From contig NZ_JAGFPE010000001.1 of the NCBI RefSeq assembly GCF_025962655.1, positions 1,302,001-1,366,000 on the forward strand: a stretch of DNA of 64,000 nt. Reading direction: 5' to 3'. The position numbers and the translations under genes are program-made. Shown in pieces: positions 17,647-28,237 of this stretch (position 1 is the stretch's first letter; every line of letters begins with the position of its first letter). Source of the DNA: Candidatus Symbiopectobacterium sp. NZEC151. Lineage in GTDB: Bacteria; Pseudomonadota; Gammaproteobacteria; Enterobacterales; Enterobacteriaceae. The notes beneath the pieces are model-generated. The model was not told where the DNA came from. It worked only from the letters and a program-made list of their open reading frames with translations, and ran no database searches.

Positions 17647-18426
17647 TTACGGGATAGGTCCCTTGTTCCCCTTTTGGGGGTCATCTTCACTTTGCGTTTC
17701 CTGAGGTGAGCGCGTTAATGGACCGCACCAGCGCTGCGCCAGCGTACAAGCCAGCACCACCAATACCCAACTCATCAGAGTCGCCGCGATCAAATCCTGC
17801 GGCCAGTGCATGCCCAAGACCAAACGACTGCCCATCACTCCCGACGCCCACACCATCAACACCACCACGGTTTTATAGTGTCGCCGCGCCCACAGCAACC
17901 CAACCGCCAGCAACGCCCAGGTTGCCGCAAACAGGGTATGCCCGGACGGGAAGGCAAAGCCCGTTTCAAATTGCCAATGGGCGCGCAGCCATTCAGGTAT
18001 CTGCGTCTGTGCATTCAACTGTTCAGCCACCAGACGCGCGCGTTCAGGACGGGGCAACGAATAGAAATAGCGTTCGTCGACCTGATAGGCCTTTTCCAAC
18101 CAGACCACAAAGGGGCGCGGCTCCTGAAGCCGCTCTTTAATCAACGATTTCATGCCCTGGCCGACCAGCACCGTCAACGCCATGATCGCCAGCACGCCCA
18201 AGGCCGGTTTGAAACGAAAGCGTAAGCACCACAGAAACCAGAGCGCCAACAGCGCGCTGGTCACTATCCCCCAAGGACGCGTCACCGTTTCCGTAACCCA
18301 GAACAGTCCGTGTAGCCACACCCCCTGTGTTTCGGGCTGCCATTGCCAGCCGCTCAGCCCTACGGCAATCGGCAATAACAACAGAATACCCGCACCGAGG
18401 GCGGTGCGTTTGGCGATGTCGTACAT
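17647..18426 (-). CDS. pgpB: Phosphatidylglycerophosphatase B / undecaprenyl-diphosphatase
   Basis: A 259-residue PAP2-family membrane phosphatase acting on phosphatidylglycerophosphate, undecaprenyl diphosphate and related lipids at the periplasmic face. The three PAP2 motifs are intact: KSLIKERLQEPRP (C1), PSGHTLF (C2) and SRLVLGMHWPQD (C3), among about six transmembrane segments. E. coli PgpB has 254 residues and the same neighbours. Divergent from ribA. Confidence 0.94.
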   Translation of the reverse strand: MYDIAKRTALGAGILLLLPIAVGLSGWQWQPETQGVWLHGLFWVTETVTRPWGIVTSALLALWFLWCLRFRFKPALGVLAIMALTVLVGQGMKSLIKERLQEPRPFVVWLEKAYQVDERYFYSLPRPERARLVAEQLNAQTQIPEWLRAHWQFETGFAFPSGHTLFAATWALLAVGLLWARRHYKTVVVLMVWASGVMGSRLVLGMHWPQDLIAATLMSWVLVVLACTLAQRWCGPLTRSPQETQSEDDPQKGNKGPIP

Positions 18427-18720
18427 AGCTTCCCCTGTATCTTCCCGTCATCAGTAACCGCAGAAACACACGACTGAAGACGGGGTGCAATTCACAAATT
18501 TTTCATAAATTTATCATGAAATCTCAGCCCCTTCGTCAATGGAACGTAAACTACTCCATCGTTATGTCAGTATCTGTGCTGCTGTACAGGCATGGTGCGG
18601 AGGCAATCGGATAAGCCTGCGCAGTTTGCTTTTGGTTTTGTTTAACAACGGCGTTTTTACTGGTTAATTGCGTTATCCGGCAGTAGGATATGCCCAATCT
18701 TTTTGTGTTGGAGATGTAAA

Positions 18721-19320
18721 ATGCAGCTTAAACGGGTGGCCGAAGCAAAATTACCCACCCCCTGGGGCGATTTCCTCATGGTAGGATTCGAAGAGTTAGC
18801 CACAGGACACGATCACCTCGCGCTGATTTTCGGTGATATCTCCGGTCCAGCGCCTGTTTTGGCACGTGTCCATTCCGAATGTTTAACCGGTGATGCATTG
18901 TTCAGCTTGCGCTGCGATTGCGGTTTCCAACTTGAAGCGGCTCTGGGCCATATTGCTGAAGAGGGGCGTGGTGTGCTGCTCTATCACCGACAAGAAGGGC
19001 GTAATATCGGCTTGTTAAACAAGATTCGCGCCTATGCGTTACAGGACCTGGGGGCCGATACCGTCGAAGCGAATCATCAACTCGGCTTTGCGGCTGATGA
19101 GCGCGATTTCACGCTGTGTGCGGATATGTTCAAGCTGTTGGGCGTGAATGAAGTGCGTTTGCTGACCAACAACCCGCAAAAAGTAAAAATCCTCAATGAT
19201 GCAGGTATCAACATTGTTGAACGTGTGCCGTTGGTGGTGGGACGCAACCCCAAAAATGAGCGCTATCTGGCAACCAAAGCCGCCAAAATGGGCCATATGC
19301 TGGATCTCCCGCCGCGTTAA
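18721..19320 (+). CDS. ribA: GTP cyclohydrolase II
   Basis: First committed step of riboflavin synthesis from GTP, releasing formate and pyrophosphate. 199 residues (196 in E. coli). The Zn ligands Cys54, Cys65 and Cys67 are in [18 protein letters not shown], and the catalytic region is [12 protein letters not shown]. The ATG at 18721 gives the conserved [16 protein letters not shown]. The in-frame ATG at 18703 is rejected. No FMN riboswitch fold was seen upstream. Confidence 0.96.
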   Translation: MQLKRVAEAKLPTPWGDFLMVGFEELATGHDHLALIFGDISGPAPVLARVHSECLTGDALFSLRCDCGFQLEAALGHIAEEGRGVLLYHRQEGRNIGLLNKIRAYALQDLGADTVEANHQLGFAADERDFTLCADMFKLLGVNEVRLLTNNPQKVKILNDAGINIVERVPLVVGRNPKNERYLATKAAKMGHMLDLPPR

Positions 19321-19368
19321 TGCTGGTGTATAGCGACGTACCGCTATCAACCATACATTGACGCTGCT

Positions 19369-19396
19369 ATCGGGGCCTTCCGGCCCCGATATTTTT
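19369..19396. terminator. Bidirectional terminator between ribA and acnA
   Basis: ATCGGGGCC and GGCCCCGAT form a 9-bp stem with loop TTCC, followed by ATTTTT on the ribA strand. Confidence 0.88.
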
Positions 19397-19407
19397 ACCT
19401 CTGACCA

Positions 19408-22080
19408 TCACAACATCTTGCGAATGACGTAATGCAAAATGCCGCCGTGCTGATAGTAGGTCAGCTCATTACGGGTATCGATACGGCATCGAGTCGCAAT
19501 CACCTGCGCGTGTCCCTGGCTGTCCGTGAGGGTGACGTCTACCGTCGCACCCGGCGTCAACCCTTGCAGGTCGGTAATCGAAATACGCTCTTCCCCCGTT
19601 AGCCCTAAGGTTTTACGCGTCACCCCAGGGGCAAACTCCAGCGGCAAAATTCCCATGCCGATCAGGTTGGAGCGGTGAATACGCTCAAACGACTCCGCAA
19701 TCACCACTCTGACCCCCAGCAAGCGCGGCCCCTTTGCCGCCCAGTCGCGGCTGGAGCCCGAACCGTACTCTTTTCCGGCAATCAACGCCAACGGCACCTG
19801 TTCATCCTGATAGCGCATTGCCGCATCGTAAATGGCCATCACGTTTTGTGACGGAATATGGCGCGTAAAGCCCCCTTCGGTTCCCGGGGCCATCTCATTG
19901 CGGATGCGCACATTGGCGAACGTGCCGCGCATCATCACCTCATGGTTGCCTCGTCGGGAGCCGTAGGAGTTAAAATCGTCTACAGTCACGCCGCGATCGA
20001 GCAGGTAACGGCCCGCCGGGCTCTCTTTTTTGATGCTGCCCGCAGGAGAGATATGGTCGGTAGTCACTGAATCCCCCAACAGAGCAAGGATTCGCGCCCC
20101 GTGAATATCCTGTATCGGATCGGGCGCTTTGCCCATAGTAGTGAAAAATGGGGTCTCGCGGATATAGGTGGAATCCTGTGGCCATTCGTAGGTAGGGTTA
20201 TCCCCCACGGCTATCGCCTGCCACTCGGGGGTGCCTTCAAATACAGCGGCGTACTCTTTATGAAACAGGTCAACGCTGACATGCTGCACCGCGTCGGCCA
20301 CTTCCTTCGCGGAAGGCCAGATATCTTTCAAAAACACCGGTTCACCATTGTGTCCGACGCCCAGCGGATCGCGGGTCAAATCCAGCGTCATGTTGCCCGC
20401 TAATGCATAGGCCACCACCAGCGGCGGCGATGCCAGCCAGTTGGTTTTCACCAGCGGATGGATGCGTCCTTCAAAGTTGCGGTTGCCCGAGAGCACGGCA
20501 CCCACCGTCAAATCGGCGGCTTTAATCGCCTGTTCTATCGGCTCCGGCAAAGGCCCTGAGTTACCGATACAGGTAGTACATCCATACCCCACCAGTTGAA
20601 AACCCAGCGCATCAAGATAAGGGGTTAATCCCGCTTTAGCGAAGTAATCCGGTACCACTTTGGAGCCGGGCGCCAGCGACGTCTTCACCCACGGTTTACG
20701 CCGCAGACCGCGCTCTACCGCGTGTTTTGCCAACAGGCCCGCCGCCATCAACACGCTGGGGTTGGACGTATTGGTGCACGAGGTGATCGCCGCAATCACC
20801 ACCGCTCCCTGACGTAACGAGAAAGTTTCATCCGCCAATGTCACGTCAATCGCTTCAGCATGGGCATTGCCGCTGCTGAGCTCCAGTTCACGGCTGGCGG
20901 TAAACGCATCGGGGACCTGTGCCAACGCGACGCGATCCTGCGGGCGTTTTGGCCCCGCCAGGCTGGTTTCCACCGTCCCCATATCCAACGCCAGTTGGCT
21001 GGTAAAACGGGGTTCATCCCCAGGATGCCGCCACAGTCCCTGCGCTTTACTGTAAGCTTCTACCAGCGCTATCTGCTCGTCGCTACGGTTGGTTAAGCGC
21101 AAGTACGCCAGCGTGACATCGTCGATAGGAAAAAAGCCGCAGGTGGCACCGTATTCGGGGGCCATATTGGCAATGGTTGCCCGGTCAGCCAGCGCCAGGT
21201 TGTCCAGTCCATCGCCGTAGAATTCAACAAATTTCCCGACAACGCCGTGCTTACGCAGCATTTGCGTAACGGTAAGCACCAGATCGGTTGCCGTGATCCC
21301 CTCGCCCAGTTTCCCGCTGAGTTTGAACCCCACCACATCCGGCAACAGCATCGACACTGGCTGTCCCAACATGGCAGCCTCGGCTTCGATACCGCCAACG
21401 CCCCACCCTAACACGCCCAGACCATTGATCATGGTGGTGTGTGAATCGGTGCCGACCAGCGTGTCGGGATAGGCAATGGTTTTGCCCGCCTCGGTTTCAC
21501 TCCACACCACGTTAGCCAGATACTCCAGATTGACCTGATGGCAAATACCGGTACCGGGCGGCACCACGCGGAAATGGCGAAACGCTTTTTGCCCCCAGCG
21601 TAAAAACTGGTAACGCTCATGGTTACGCGTCATCTCCAGCCGCGTGTTTTCTACCAGCGCCTGCTGATTGCCAAAGTGATCGACCGTCACCGAGTGATCT
21701 ATCACCAGATCGACCGGTGACAGTGGATTCACCCTGTTGACCTCGCCCCCCAAACGGTGCACCGCATTGCGCATCGCCGCCAAATCCACTACGGCCGGTA
21801 CGCCGGTAAAATCCTGCATCAACACGCGTGCAGGGCGGTAAGCAATTTCACGATCGGAATGGCCGTGTTCTAACCAGGCGGATACCGCTTCGAGGTCCGC
21901 CTGTTGCACCGTCTCACCATCAAGATGGCGCAACAGGTTTTCCAGCAGTACGGCCAGAGACTTCGGTAATTTTTTTAATGAACCTAACGATTTTTCTGCC
22001 TGAGACAGGCTGTAGTAGTGATAAGTCTGTTGCCGAACAGTGAGCCTATCCAGATATGCATGGTGTAGCGCCTGTGACAT
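19408..22080 (-). CDS. acnA: Aconitate hydratase A
   Basis: Stationary-phase/oxidative-stress aconitase, interconverting citrate and isocitrate with a [4Fe-4S] cluster. 890 residues (E. coli 891). The cluster cysteines are in SCTNTSNPS and GYGCTTCIGNSGP. Substrate-binding blocks include DSHTTMINGLG and GDSVTTDHISPAG, with the swivel-domain GSSRDWAAKG. The start at 22080 (MSQALHHAYL) follows GGGAGG. The ATG at 22092 lies upstream of that RBS. In E. coli cysB precedes acnA. Here the gene upstream is gstA on the other strand. Confidence 0.97.
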   Translation of the reverse strand: MSQALHHAYLDRLTVRQQTYHYYSLSQAEKSLGSLKKLPKSLAVLLENLLRHLDGETVQQADLEAVSAWLEHGHSDREIAYRPARVLMQDFTGVPAVVDLAAMRNAVHRLGGEVNRVNPLSPVDLVIDHSVTVDHFGNQQALVENTRLEMTRNHERYQFLRWGQKAFRHFRVVPPGTGICHQVNLEYLANVVWSETEAGKTIAYPDTLVGTDSHTTMINGLGVLGWGVGGIEAEAAMLGQPVSMLLPDVVGFKLSGKLGEGITATDLVLTVTQMLRKHGVVGKFVEFYGDGLDNLALADRATIANMAPEYGATCGFFPIDDVTLAYLRLTNRSDEQIALVEAYSKAQGLWRHPGDEPRFTSQLALDMGTVETSLAGPKRPQDRVALAQVPDAFTASRELELSSGNAHAEAIDVTLADETFSLRQGAVVIAAITSCTNTSNPSVLMAAGLLAKHAVERGLRRKPWVKTSLAPGSKVVPDYFAKAGLTPYLDALGFQLVGYGCTTCIGNSGPLPEPIEQAIKAADLTVGAVLSGNRNFEGRIHPLVKTNWLASPPLVVAYALAGNMTLDLTRDPLGVGHNGEPVFLKDIWPSAKEVADAVQHVSVDLFHKEYAAVFEGTPEWQAIAVGDNPTYEWPQDSTYIRETPFFTTMGKAPDPIQDIHGARILALLGDSVTTDHISPAGSIKKESPAGRYLLDRGVTVDDFNSYGSRRGNHEVMMRGTFANVRIRNEMAPGTEGGFTRHIPSQNVMAIYDAAMRYQDEQVPLALIAGKEYGSGSSRDWAAKGPRLLGVRVVIAESFERIHRSNLIGMGILPLEFAPGVTRKTLGLTGEERISITDLQGLTPGATVDVTLTDSQGHAQVIATRCRIDTRNELTYYQHGGILHYVIRKML

Positions 22081-22497
22081 GCTGCCTCCCAATGGCTTGA
22101 CAGGTTATCGATATTATCGCGCCGCCATGTCACAGGGAGAGAAATATCCCGCTGCTTCATGCGGTCTTATTTAAAGATAACACAAACAAAAAATAACGTT
22201 TTAATAACAAGGTCGTCATTCGGCTATTAATGCCGTTACCGTTACAAATCGGGCATTTCTGAAATATCTGGCCGAAAACCGGTACAAACGTGTAAAAACA
22301 TCGTTTAGTTATTGTCAGGAATATGAATTTTATATATCACAATCTAATTGCGAGTGATCGCACACCTTGTTGAATGGATTTAGGGCACGATAGAGAGTGG
22401 TTGGGGCGTTTGAAACACACCACGGTCTGGCGCATTATTTTGTGGAAAGGGTCTTCCGCTCTCCATGTCCTAATCTAATGATAAGAAGGAGCTGTTC
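22081..22497. promoter_or_regulatory. acnA/gstA divergent intergenic region with a CRP-like dyad
   Basis: These 417 bases hold the promoters of both genes. TGCGA-N6-GCACA at 22349-22364 matches 8 of 10 core bases of the CRP site. CRP activates acnA in E. coli. The central part is AT-rich. No ORF or other element was recognised, and this is where the E. coli order is broken. Confidence 0.35.
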
Positions 22498-23106
22498 ATG
22501 AAGTTGTATTATACAGCAGGAAGTTGTTCGCTTTTTCCCCACATTGTTTTACGCGAGGCCGGTCAAGATTTCACGTTAGAAAGTGTCGATATCAAAAAGA
22601 AAAAAACGGCCGGCGGTAAGGATTTTATGGCCATCAACCCGAAAGGGATGGTGCCAGTGCTTCAACTGGATGACGGTACGGTGCTCACGGAAGGCGTCGC
22701 CATTGCGCAGTATATTGCTGATAAAGTGCCCGAATCCAACCTGATTGCGCCGATAGGCACCATGGCGCGTTATCACTGCGTAGAGTGGCTCAACTATATT
22801 TCCGCCGAACTGCACAAAACGTTTACGCCCATTTTTCGCCCTGGCACACCGGAAACCTATAAGGAACTGCTACAGGAATACCTTCAGGTTCGCTTCCGTT
22901 ATATCAACATCGTGCTCAGTGAACAAAACTATCTGGTGGGAAACCGTTTTTCCGTCGCGGATGCCTATCTGTTTACCGTGATGCGCTGGGCACAGTCGTT
23001 AAAGCTCGATATGTTCCGCTATCCGGCGCTGGCCGCTTATCTCGACCATATTGCAGAACGCCCGGCGGTATTGACGGCATTGAAAGTTGAACGATTGAAA
23101 GGGTAA
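22498..23106 (+). CDS. gstA: Glutathione S-transferase A
   Basis: A 202-residue beta-class GST: thioredoxin-like N-domain (1-80) with Cys10 (YTAGSCSLFPH), cis-proline in GMVPVL, and all-helical C-domain including the N-capping motif FSVADAYLF. E. coli GstA has 201 residues. AGGAG precedes the ATG by 6 bases. It stands next to convergent pdxY, as in E. coli. Confidence 0.95.
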   Translation: MKLYYTAGSCSLFPHIVLREAGQDFTLESVDIKKKKTAGGKDFMAINPKGMVPVLQLDDGTVLTEGVAIAQYIADKVPESNLIAPIGTMARYHCVEWLNYISAELHKTFTPIFRPGTPETYKELLQEYLQVRFRYINIVLSEQNYLVGNRFSVADAYLFTVMRWAQSLKLDMFRYPALAAYLDHIAERPAVLTALKVERLKG

Positions 23107-23114
23107 GAGAGAGT

Positions 23115-23134
23115 GCGGCACCCAAGGGTGCCGC
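23115..23134. terminator. Hairpin between gstA and pdxY
   Basis: GCGGCACCC-AA-GGGTGCCGC inverted repeat between convergent genes. No T run on either side, so terminator function is only likely. Confidence 0.45.
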
Positions 23135-23145
23135 CTAACGCGCCA

Positions 23146-24006
23146 TTAACCGAGGCGTTCCGCCTGAAAATGATGACGTGGGTTGGCAATGCCATCCTGT
23201 GCCGCCACCAATTGCAGTTCGTACTCATCCATCTCTTTGGTCACCAGCATCACTTCATACACCGCCGCCGTGGTGTGCTCGAGCGCCTTATCTAACGCGA
23301 CGCCTTTGAGCAGGTTCACCAGTAACAGGCCGCTGGTTAAATCCCCCACGCCAACAGGCTGACGTTCAAACTCCACCAGCGGACGGCTGATATGCCAGGC
23401 GTCAGTAGGCGTGACCAGCAACATTTCAAAACTGTCGGCGCGGCGTGCTGCGCGGCTGAGGTGTTTGACCAACACAATCTTCGGCCCACGTTCACAGAGC
23501 TGACGCGCTGCGGTAACGGCTTCATCCACAGTGTGCACCGTCACGCCAGCCAACAATTCCAGCTCTGGCAGGTTCGGCGCAATCACATCGGCAGCCAGCA
23601 GTGACTGGTTGCAGTGGAAACCCGAAACACCGGGTGCCACAAAACAGCCTTTTTCGGGTGTGCCCATCACCGGATCGCAAAAATAGATCGCCTGCGGATT
23701 TGCCGCTTTAACCTGACGGACGATATCCAGAATACTCGCACCCTGCTCGGGGGAGCCGATATAGCCACTCAGCACCGCATCACAGCGTGCCAGTTTGTCG
23801 ATATTGGCAATCCCCTGCGCAATGTCGGTCAAATGGCTGGCGTCCATCACACTGCCGGTCCACTGACCATACTGCGTGTGATTGGAAAATTGCACCGTAT
23901 TGAGCGGCCAAACGTTTGCGCCCATACGCCGCATCGGAAACTCTGCGGCGCTGTTCCCTGCATGTCCAAAAACCACATGGGACTGAATAGAAAGAATGTT
24001 TTTCAT
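23146..24006 (-). CDS. pdxY: Pyridoxal kinase PdxY
   Basis: Ribokinase-fold ATP-dependent kinase of the vitamin B6 salvage pathway. 286 residues (287 in E. coli). N-terminal [18 protein letters not shown] is the pyridoxal-binding block and [11 protein letters not shown] carries the anion hole and catalytic Asp. It lies downstream of tyrS and near pdxH, keeping the B6 cluster order of E. coli. Confidence 0.95.
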   Translation of the reverse strand: MKNILSIQSHVVFGHAGNSAAEFPMRRMGANVWPLNTVQFSNHTQYGQWTGSVMDASHLTDIAQGIANIDKLARCDAVLSGYIGSPEQGASILDIVRQVKAANPQAIYFCDPVMGTPEKGCFVAPGVSGFHCNQSLLAADVIAPNLPELELLAGVTVHTVDEAVTAARQLCERGPKIVLVKHLSRAARRADSFEMLLVTPTDAWHISRPLVEFERQPVGVGDLTSGLLLVNLLKGVALDKALEHTTAAVYEVMLVTKEMDEYELQLVAAQDGIANPRHHFQAERLG

Positions 24007-24051
24007 TTACCGACAACCTGACCTTGCATATCACTGACTTGAGAGTATTAC

Positions 24052-24079
24052 CAAGAATAAAGGGAGCCTTCGCTCCCTT
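24052..24079 (-). terminator. Terminator of tyrS
   Basis: On the minus strand AAGGGAGC and GCTCCCTT form an 8-bp stem with a 4-base loop, followed by TATTCTT. It separates tyrS from pdxY. Confidence 0.75.
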
Positions 24080-24094
24080 GTACATGCTGTTTTC

Positions 24095-25372
24095 TTATGC
24101 TGCCCAGCAGATCAGGCAGTAGTGTTTTTTACCGCGGCGTAGCAGCGTGTAACGGTCAAACAGACGATCGCTATCCGCGAAAACATATTCAGGGTTAGCC
24201 TGTTTTTCGCCGTTGATGGTCACCGCATTTGAGGCGATCATGGTACGCGCCTGACCTCGGGAAGGGACCAGTTCAGCCGACACCAAGGCCTGCTGCAAGT
24301 CAGCGTCTCGGCCCAGTTCGATAACCGGCATGCCATCCTGCGCCAACTGGGCAAAGTCATTTTCGGTCAGATCATTCAGGGCGCCAGAGAACAGGCTCTG
24401 AGTGATGCGCTGCGCCGCTTGCAGGCCTTCTTCACCGTGAACCATACGCGTGACGTCTTCTGCCAGCACATACTGGGCGCGCGGCGCCTTGCCGCTGTTT
24501 TTGTCCTCTTCTTCCAGCGCAGTAATCTCTTCGATGCTGAGGAAGGTAAAGAACTTCAGGAAGCGATACACATCCGCATCAGCGGTATTGATCCAGAACT
24601 GGTAAAATTTGTACGGACTGGTTTTCTTGGCATCCAACCAGACTGCGCCGCCTTCGGTTTTACCAAATTTGGTGCCGTCTGATTTGGTGATCAGCGGAAC
24701 GGTCAGGCCAAACACCGTCTTCTGGTGCAAACGGCGGGTCAGATCGATCCCGGAGGTAATATTGCCCCATTGGTCGGAGCCGCCGATCTGTAACGCAACG
24801 CCATGTTTTTCATTCAACGCCGCGAAATCATAGCCTTGCAACAGGTTGTAGGAGAACTCGGTAAAAGAGATGCCCACATCATCACGGTTCAAACGCTGTT
24901 TGACCGCTTCACGGTTAATCATCTGGTTAACGGAGAAGTGCTTACCGATATCGCGCAGGAAGGTCAGCACGTTCATGCCGCCAAACCAGTCATAGTTGTT
25001 CGCCATGACAGCGCTATTATCTCCGCAGTTAAAATCCAGGAACGGCGATACCTGATCGCGGATCTTTTCAACCCACTCGCCCACGGTTTCGCCGGTATTG
25101 AGTTTACGCTCTGTGGCTTTAAAGCTCGGGTCACCGATAAGGCCGGTAGCACCACCGACCAACGCGACGGGTTTGTGCCCCGCAAGCTGGAAGCGACGCA
25201 GGCATAGCAGCGGCACCAGATGCCCCAAGTGCAAGCTGTCAGCGGTCGGATCGAAACCGCAATACAGTGCAATTGGCCCTTGCGCCAGCTGCTCTGCTAA
25301 CGCGTTTTCGTCCGTTACCTGGGCAACCAGGCCCCGCTCTTGCAATTGTTGAATCAGGTTACCACTCGCCAT
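24095..25372 (-). CDS. tyrS: Tyrosyl-tRNA synthetase
   Basis: Class I aminoacyl-tRNA synthetase. 425 residues (424 in E. coli). The HIGH-type motif is HLGH at 48-51 and the KMSKS-type motif KFGKT, with tyrosine-pocket [12 protein letters not shown] and a C-terminal S4 domain ([10 protein letters not shown]). The start at 25372 ([10 protein letters not shown]) is chosen. ATGs at 25384 and 25423 would extend beyond the conserved N-terminus. Confidence 0.97.
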   Translation of the reverse strand: MASGNLIQQLQERGLVAQVTDENALAEQLAQGPIALYCGFDPTADSLHLGHLVPLLCLRRFQLAGHKPVALVGGATGLIGDPSFKATERKLNTGETVGEWVEKIRDQVSPFLDFNCGDNSAVMANNYDWFGGMNVLTFLRDIGKHFSVNQMINREAVKQRLNRDDVGISFTEFSYNLLQGYDFAALNEKHGVALQIGGSDQWGNITSGIDLTRRLHQKTVFGLTVPLITKSDGTKFGKTEGGAVWLDAKKTSPYKFYQFWINTADADVYRFLKFFTFLSIEEITALEEEDKNSGKAPRAQYVLAEDVTRMVHGEEGLQAAQRITQSLFSGALNDLTENDFAQLAQDGMPVIELGRDADLQQALVSAELVPSRGQARTMIASNAVTINGEKQANPEYVFADSDRLFDRYTLLRRGKKHYCLICWAA

Positions 25373-25444
25373 CAATAGCTCCATTTTCGTAAAATAAACA
25401 ATGTTTGAAAAACAGTATTCCAAGGGAAATTGAGAAACGTCTTA

Positions 25445-25470
25445 GAATAAAGCGCTCCCGATGGGAGCGC
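25445..25470 (-). terminator. Terminator of pdxH
   Basis: GCGCTCCC and GGGAGCGC (8-bp stem, 3-base loop), followed on the minus strand by TTTATTCT. Confidence 0.7.
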
Positions 25471-25508
25471 CAGCATTTAAAGGGGATATTTGCTGCAATT
25501 CACCGCAC

Positions 25509-26192
25509 TTAAGGTGCCAAACGATCGATTTGCCAGTTATCGCCATCGCGCTGATAGATAAAGCGGTCATGCAGGCGATGTGCCCCGCCCTGCCAAAATT
25601 CGACAGTGTCGATGACCACGCGGTATCCGCCCCAAAAACTCGGTAACGGCACTTCGCCCTTCATGAATTTTTGCTTTAATTCTAAAAATTTACTTTCCAG
25701 CACGCCACGGGCTGAAATTCGGCTCGATTGTTGTGAAACCCAGGCACCAATCTGGCTCTCTTTCGGCCGACTGTGGAAATATTTCAGCACCTCGATAGTG
25801 GATAAACGCTCGGCATGCCCCGTTACAATCACCTGGCGATCCAGGCTGTGCCAGGGAAACAGTAAGCTGATACGCGCATTCAGTGCCAGATGCTGTGCCT
25901 TGCGACTGCCCAGATTGGTGTAAAACACCATGCCTTGCTCATCGACGTGTTTAAGCAACACGATGCGCTGGTAGGGCTGCCCCTGCTCATCGACGGTGGC
26001 AACGCACATCGCAGTCGGATCGGACAGGCGCGCATCGCACGCCTGTTTGAGCCACTTGTCGAACAGATCGAGAGGGTTGGCGGTCAATTCATTGCGGCGC
26101 AAACCGCCGCGGGTATATTCGCGTCTGACGTCCGCAATTTCATCTTCGGTGGGAAATGCGGCGGAGGGAGGTGAAGTGTTGTCCTGTGTCAT
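25509..26192 (-). CDS. pdxH: Pyridoxine/pyridoxamine 5'-phosphate oxidase
   Basis: FMN-dependent oxidase making PLP from PNP or PMP. 227 residues with the start at 26192 (MTQDNTSPP), after AGGA. The upstream ATG at 26246 is not conserved. E. coli PdxH has 218, the extra residues lying in the variable N-terminus. FMN/PLP blocks: [56 protein letters not shown]. Confidence 0.96.
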   Translation of the reverse strand: MTQDNTSPPSAAFPTEDEIADVRREYTRGGLRRNELTANPLDLFDKWLKQACDARLSDPTAMCVATVDEQGQPYQRIVLLKHVDEQGMVFYTNLGSRKAQHLALNARISLLFPWHSLDRQVIVTGHAERLSTIEVLKYFHSRPKESQIGAWVSQQSSRISARGVLESKFLELKQKFMKGEVPLPSFWGGYRVVIDTVEFWQGGAHRLHDRFIYQRDGDNWQIDRLAP

Positions 26193-26276
26193 AACATCCT
26201 GCTGTGGTGTATCGGGACGAAAATCATCGTTCCATTCTGCGCCCACAGCGGGAAAATCTCAATGTAACGCGTCGCG

Positions 26277-26609
26277 TTAAGGCTCATTCTGTAGCAGGCA
26301 GTCGTCCGCAATGATGTGCCCATTGCGCTCGATAAAGGCGCGATCCCCTTTGCTCCAGAAGGTATAGCGGTTATTGCTGTATTTGGTGCCCGAAGCAGAA
26401 ATCACCTGCGGAAGTTGCAGGCGCTCGCCATCCAGCAAGAAATGCACTTCCTCTGGCTGGACATCCTGTTTCAGCGTCACGGTGAGTGGCAGGGTGCCAC
26501 ACTGATAATGCAGCGTTTTTACCGGTGCTGGCCGGTTAAAACCGCTACAGCCGGACAGTATCATAAGCCCTAACAGCACAGCTGCGCGGCCCGATAGCAT
26601 GATTTTCAT
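26277..26609 (-). CDS. mliC: MliC (YdhA), membrane-bound lysozyme inhibitor of c-type lysozyme
   Basis: A 110-residue lipoprotein: signal peptide with lipobox LSGC (Cys21), then a small beta-barrel domain with the inhibitor loop SASGTKYSNNRYTFWSKGD and paired cysteines (YQC, DDC). MliC inhibits host c-type lysozyme at the cell envelope. It sits between pdxH and anmK as in E. coli. Confidence 0.93.
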   Translation of the reverse strand: MKIMLSGRAAVLLGLMILSGCSGFNRPAPVKTLHYQCGTLPLTVTLKQDVQPEEVHFLLDGERLQLPQVISASGTKYSNNRYTFWSKGDRAFIERNGHIIADDCLLQNEP

Positions 26610-26731
26610 TGTTATTTTCCCGTTGTTACCTGTCTAAAGGTTATCGCCACATGACCACGAAACAGCCTGTCGAGTCACAGATAACAACAGTGTAACAACG
26701 GGTTTTACAACAACCTCTCAGCAAAATCTGA

Positions 26732-27844
26732 TTAGTCGTTCAGAACGGGAAAAATGGCCCCCAATACGCTCGCTTTGCTGGCACCGGTCACTGACGGCAG
26801 GTTACCGGGCAAGCCAGACAGCGTGCGCGCCGCAAGCCAGGCAAAAGCCAGCGCTTCCATATCATCGCCGTTCACGCCGAACTCATCGGTGGTGTTGACC
26901 TCAATGCCGGGCAACAGCGCAGACAGACGCGCCATCAGCAGGGGATTGCGCGCCCCGCCGCCGCACACCAGCACACGCTCACAGCCGCCTGTTAACAGCA
27001 CCTGATCGGCAATGCTGACCGCAGTCAGCTCCGCCAGCGTGGCCTGAACATCCTGAGGAGCAAGCGTGCCACATCCGGCAAGCTGTTTTTCCAACCAGCC
27101 CAGATTGAAGTATTCGCGCCCGGTACTTTTCGGCGCGGGTAACGCGAAATAGGGATCGGCCAGCATACGGCGCAATAAGGAGACATTCACGTGCCCGGTC
27201 GCCGCCCACTGCGCGTCTTTATCATAGGGTTGCCCCTGACGACGCCAGATCCAGGCATCGAGCAACATGTTCCCTGGCCCGGTATCATAGCCACGTACCG
27301 GGCAGTCAGGTGCCAGCAGGGAGATGTTGGCAATCCCCCCGATATTGAGCACTACGCGGCGTTCATCAGGGTGCATCAGCAACGCATAGTGAAACCCTGG
27401 CACCAGCGGCGCACCTTGCCCACCGAGCGCGATGTCACGTCGGCGAAAATCGCCCACCGTAGTGATACCGGTCAATGCTGCAATCTGGTTGTTATCGCCG
27501 ATTTGCAACGTACAGGGTGCGCCACCGACCGGCTCATGCCACACCGTTTGTCCATGACAGCCAATCGCCATGATATCGCTGGCATTAAGTTCAGTCTGTT
27601 TCAACAGCATCAGCACCGCCTCGGCAAACAGTTTGCCGAGACGCGTATCCAGTTGACCGAGCGTAGACAGCGTTACCGCCTGCCCCTGGCAGACGTCCAG
27701 AATCGCTTGCTTCAATGCCAACGGCATTGGATGACAATAGCTTGCCTGCTGCGCGACCGTGTGGTCATCAATCGCCGCGAGAACCACATCGACACCGTCC
27801 AGACTGGTGCCCGACATCACTCCGATGTATCTGCCTGATTTCAT
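26732..27844 (-). CDS. anmK: Anhydro-N-acetylmuramic acid kinase
   Basis: Phosphorylates 1,6-anhydro-MurNAc to MurNAc-6-phosphate in peptidoglycan recycling. 370 residues (369 in E. coli). N-terminal phosphate loop [12 protein letters not shown], sugar-site GCHGQTVWH and [19 protein letters not shown], ATPase block [11 protein letters not shown], and CGGGARN. The start at 27844 ([12 protein letters not shown]) is preferred over the ATG at 27892, whose extra residues are not conserved. Confidence 0.96.
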   Translation of the reverse strand: MKSGRYIGVMSGTSLDGVDVVLAAIDDHTVAQQASYCHPMPLALKQAILDVCQGQAVTLSTLGQLDTRLGKLFAEAVLMLLKQTELNASDIMAIGCHGQTVWHEPVGGAPCTLQIGDNNQIAALTGITTVGDFRRRDIALGGQGAPLVPGFHYALLMHPDERRVVLNIGGIANISLLAPDCPVRGYDTGPGNMLLDAWIWRRQGQPYDKDAQWAATGHVNVSLLRRMLADPYFALPAPKSTGREYFNLGWLEKQLAGCGTLAPQDVQATLAELTAVSIADQVLLTGGCERVLVCGGGARNPLLMARLSALLPGIEVNTTDEFGVNGDDMEALAFAWLAARTLSGLPGNLPSVTGASKASVLGAIFPVLND

Positions 27845-28237
27845 ACCGGTGTATTTCCCATCCCGCACTGTACACGCACACAAAATCCCCATAAACCACG
27901 CTGCACTTGTTTACAAAATAACATGGCGAGCAGGCAAACGGCTCAGCTATTCTTCATTGTAGGGTGGATTCGACGTCCCATTCTTTGAATGCGCGTTTAT
28001 TTTGAGGAAAAAAAGGCCATTTTTTGCTATAAAATGAACATATGCGCCAATAGGATGAGAGAGAATAGTGGCAGCAAGGAACTTTAGCCATTTTTCATTA
28101 TCAATATAATCCTATTATATCAGGGTGAGTTGTGCGCAACGGCCATTTGGCGTTTCGCAGTAACCGTTTGATAAGCATTACCACGTTGGCCTTCAGTAAC
28201 GGAAAGCTGACACACTGCGATTACAGGAGTCTTATAT
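27845..28237. promoter_or_regulatory. anmK/slyB divergent intergenic region
   Basis: These 393 bases contain a TATAAT at 28105-28110 and TATTAT at 28113-28118, either of which could be the slyB -10. E. coli slyB is PhoP-activated, but I found no convincing tandem GTTTA box here. No ORF of interest. Confidence 0.35.

Noticed and set aside
17454..17657. Plus-strand ORFs opposite the pgpB/unknown-ORF overlap
   Set aside because: Short, arginine/histidine-rich products with no RBS; typical antisense noise.
24973..25272. ORFs inside tyrS in other frames
   Set aside because: Fully contained in tyrS on the same or opposite strand; no independent support.
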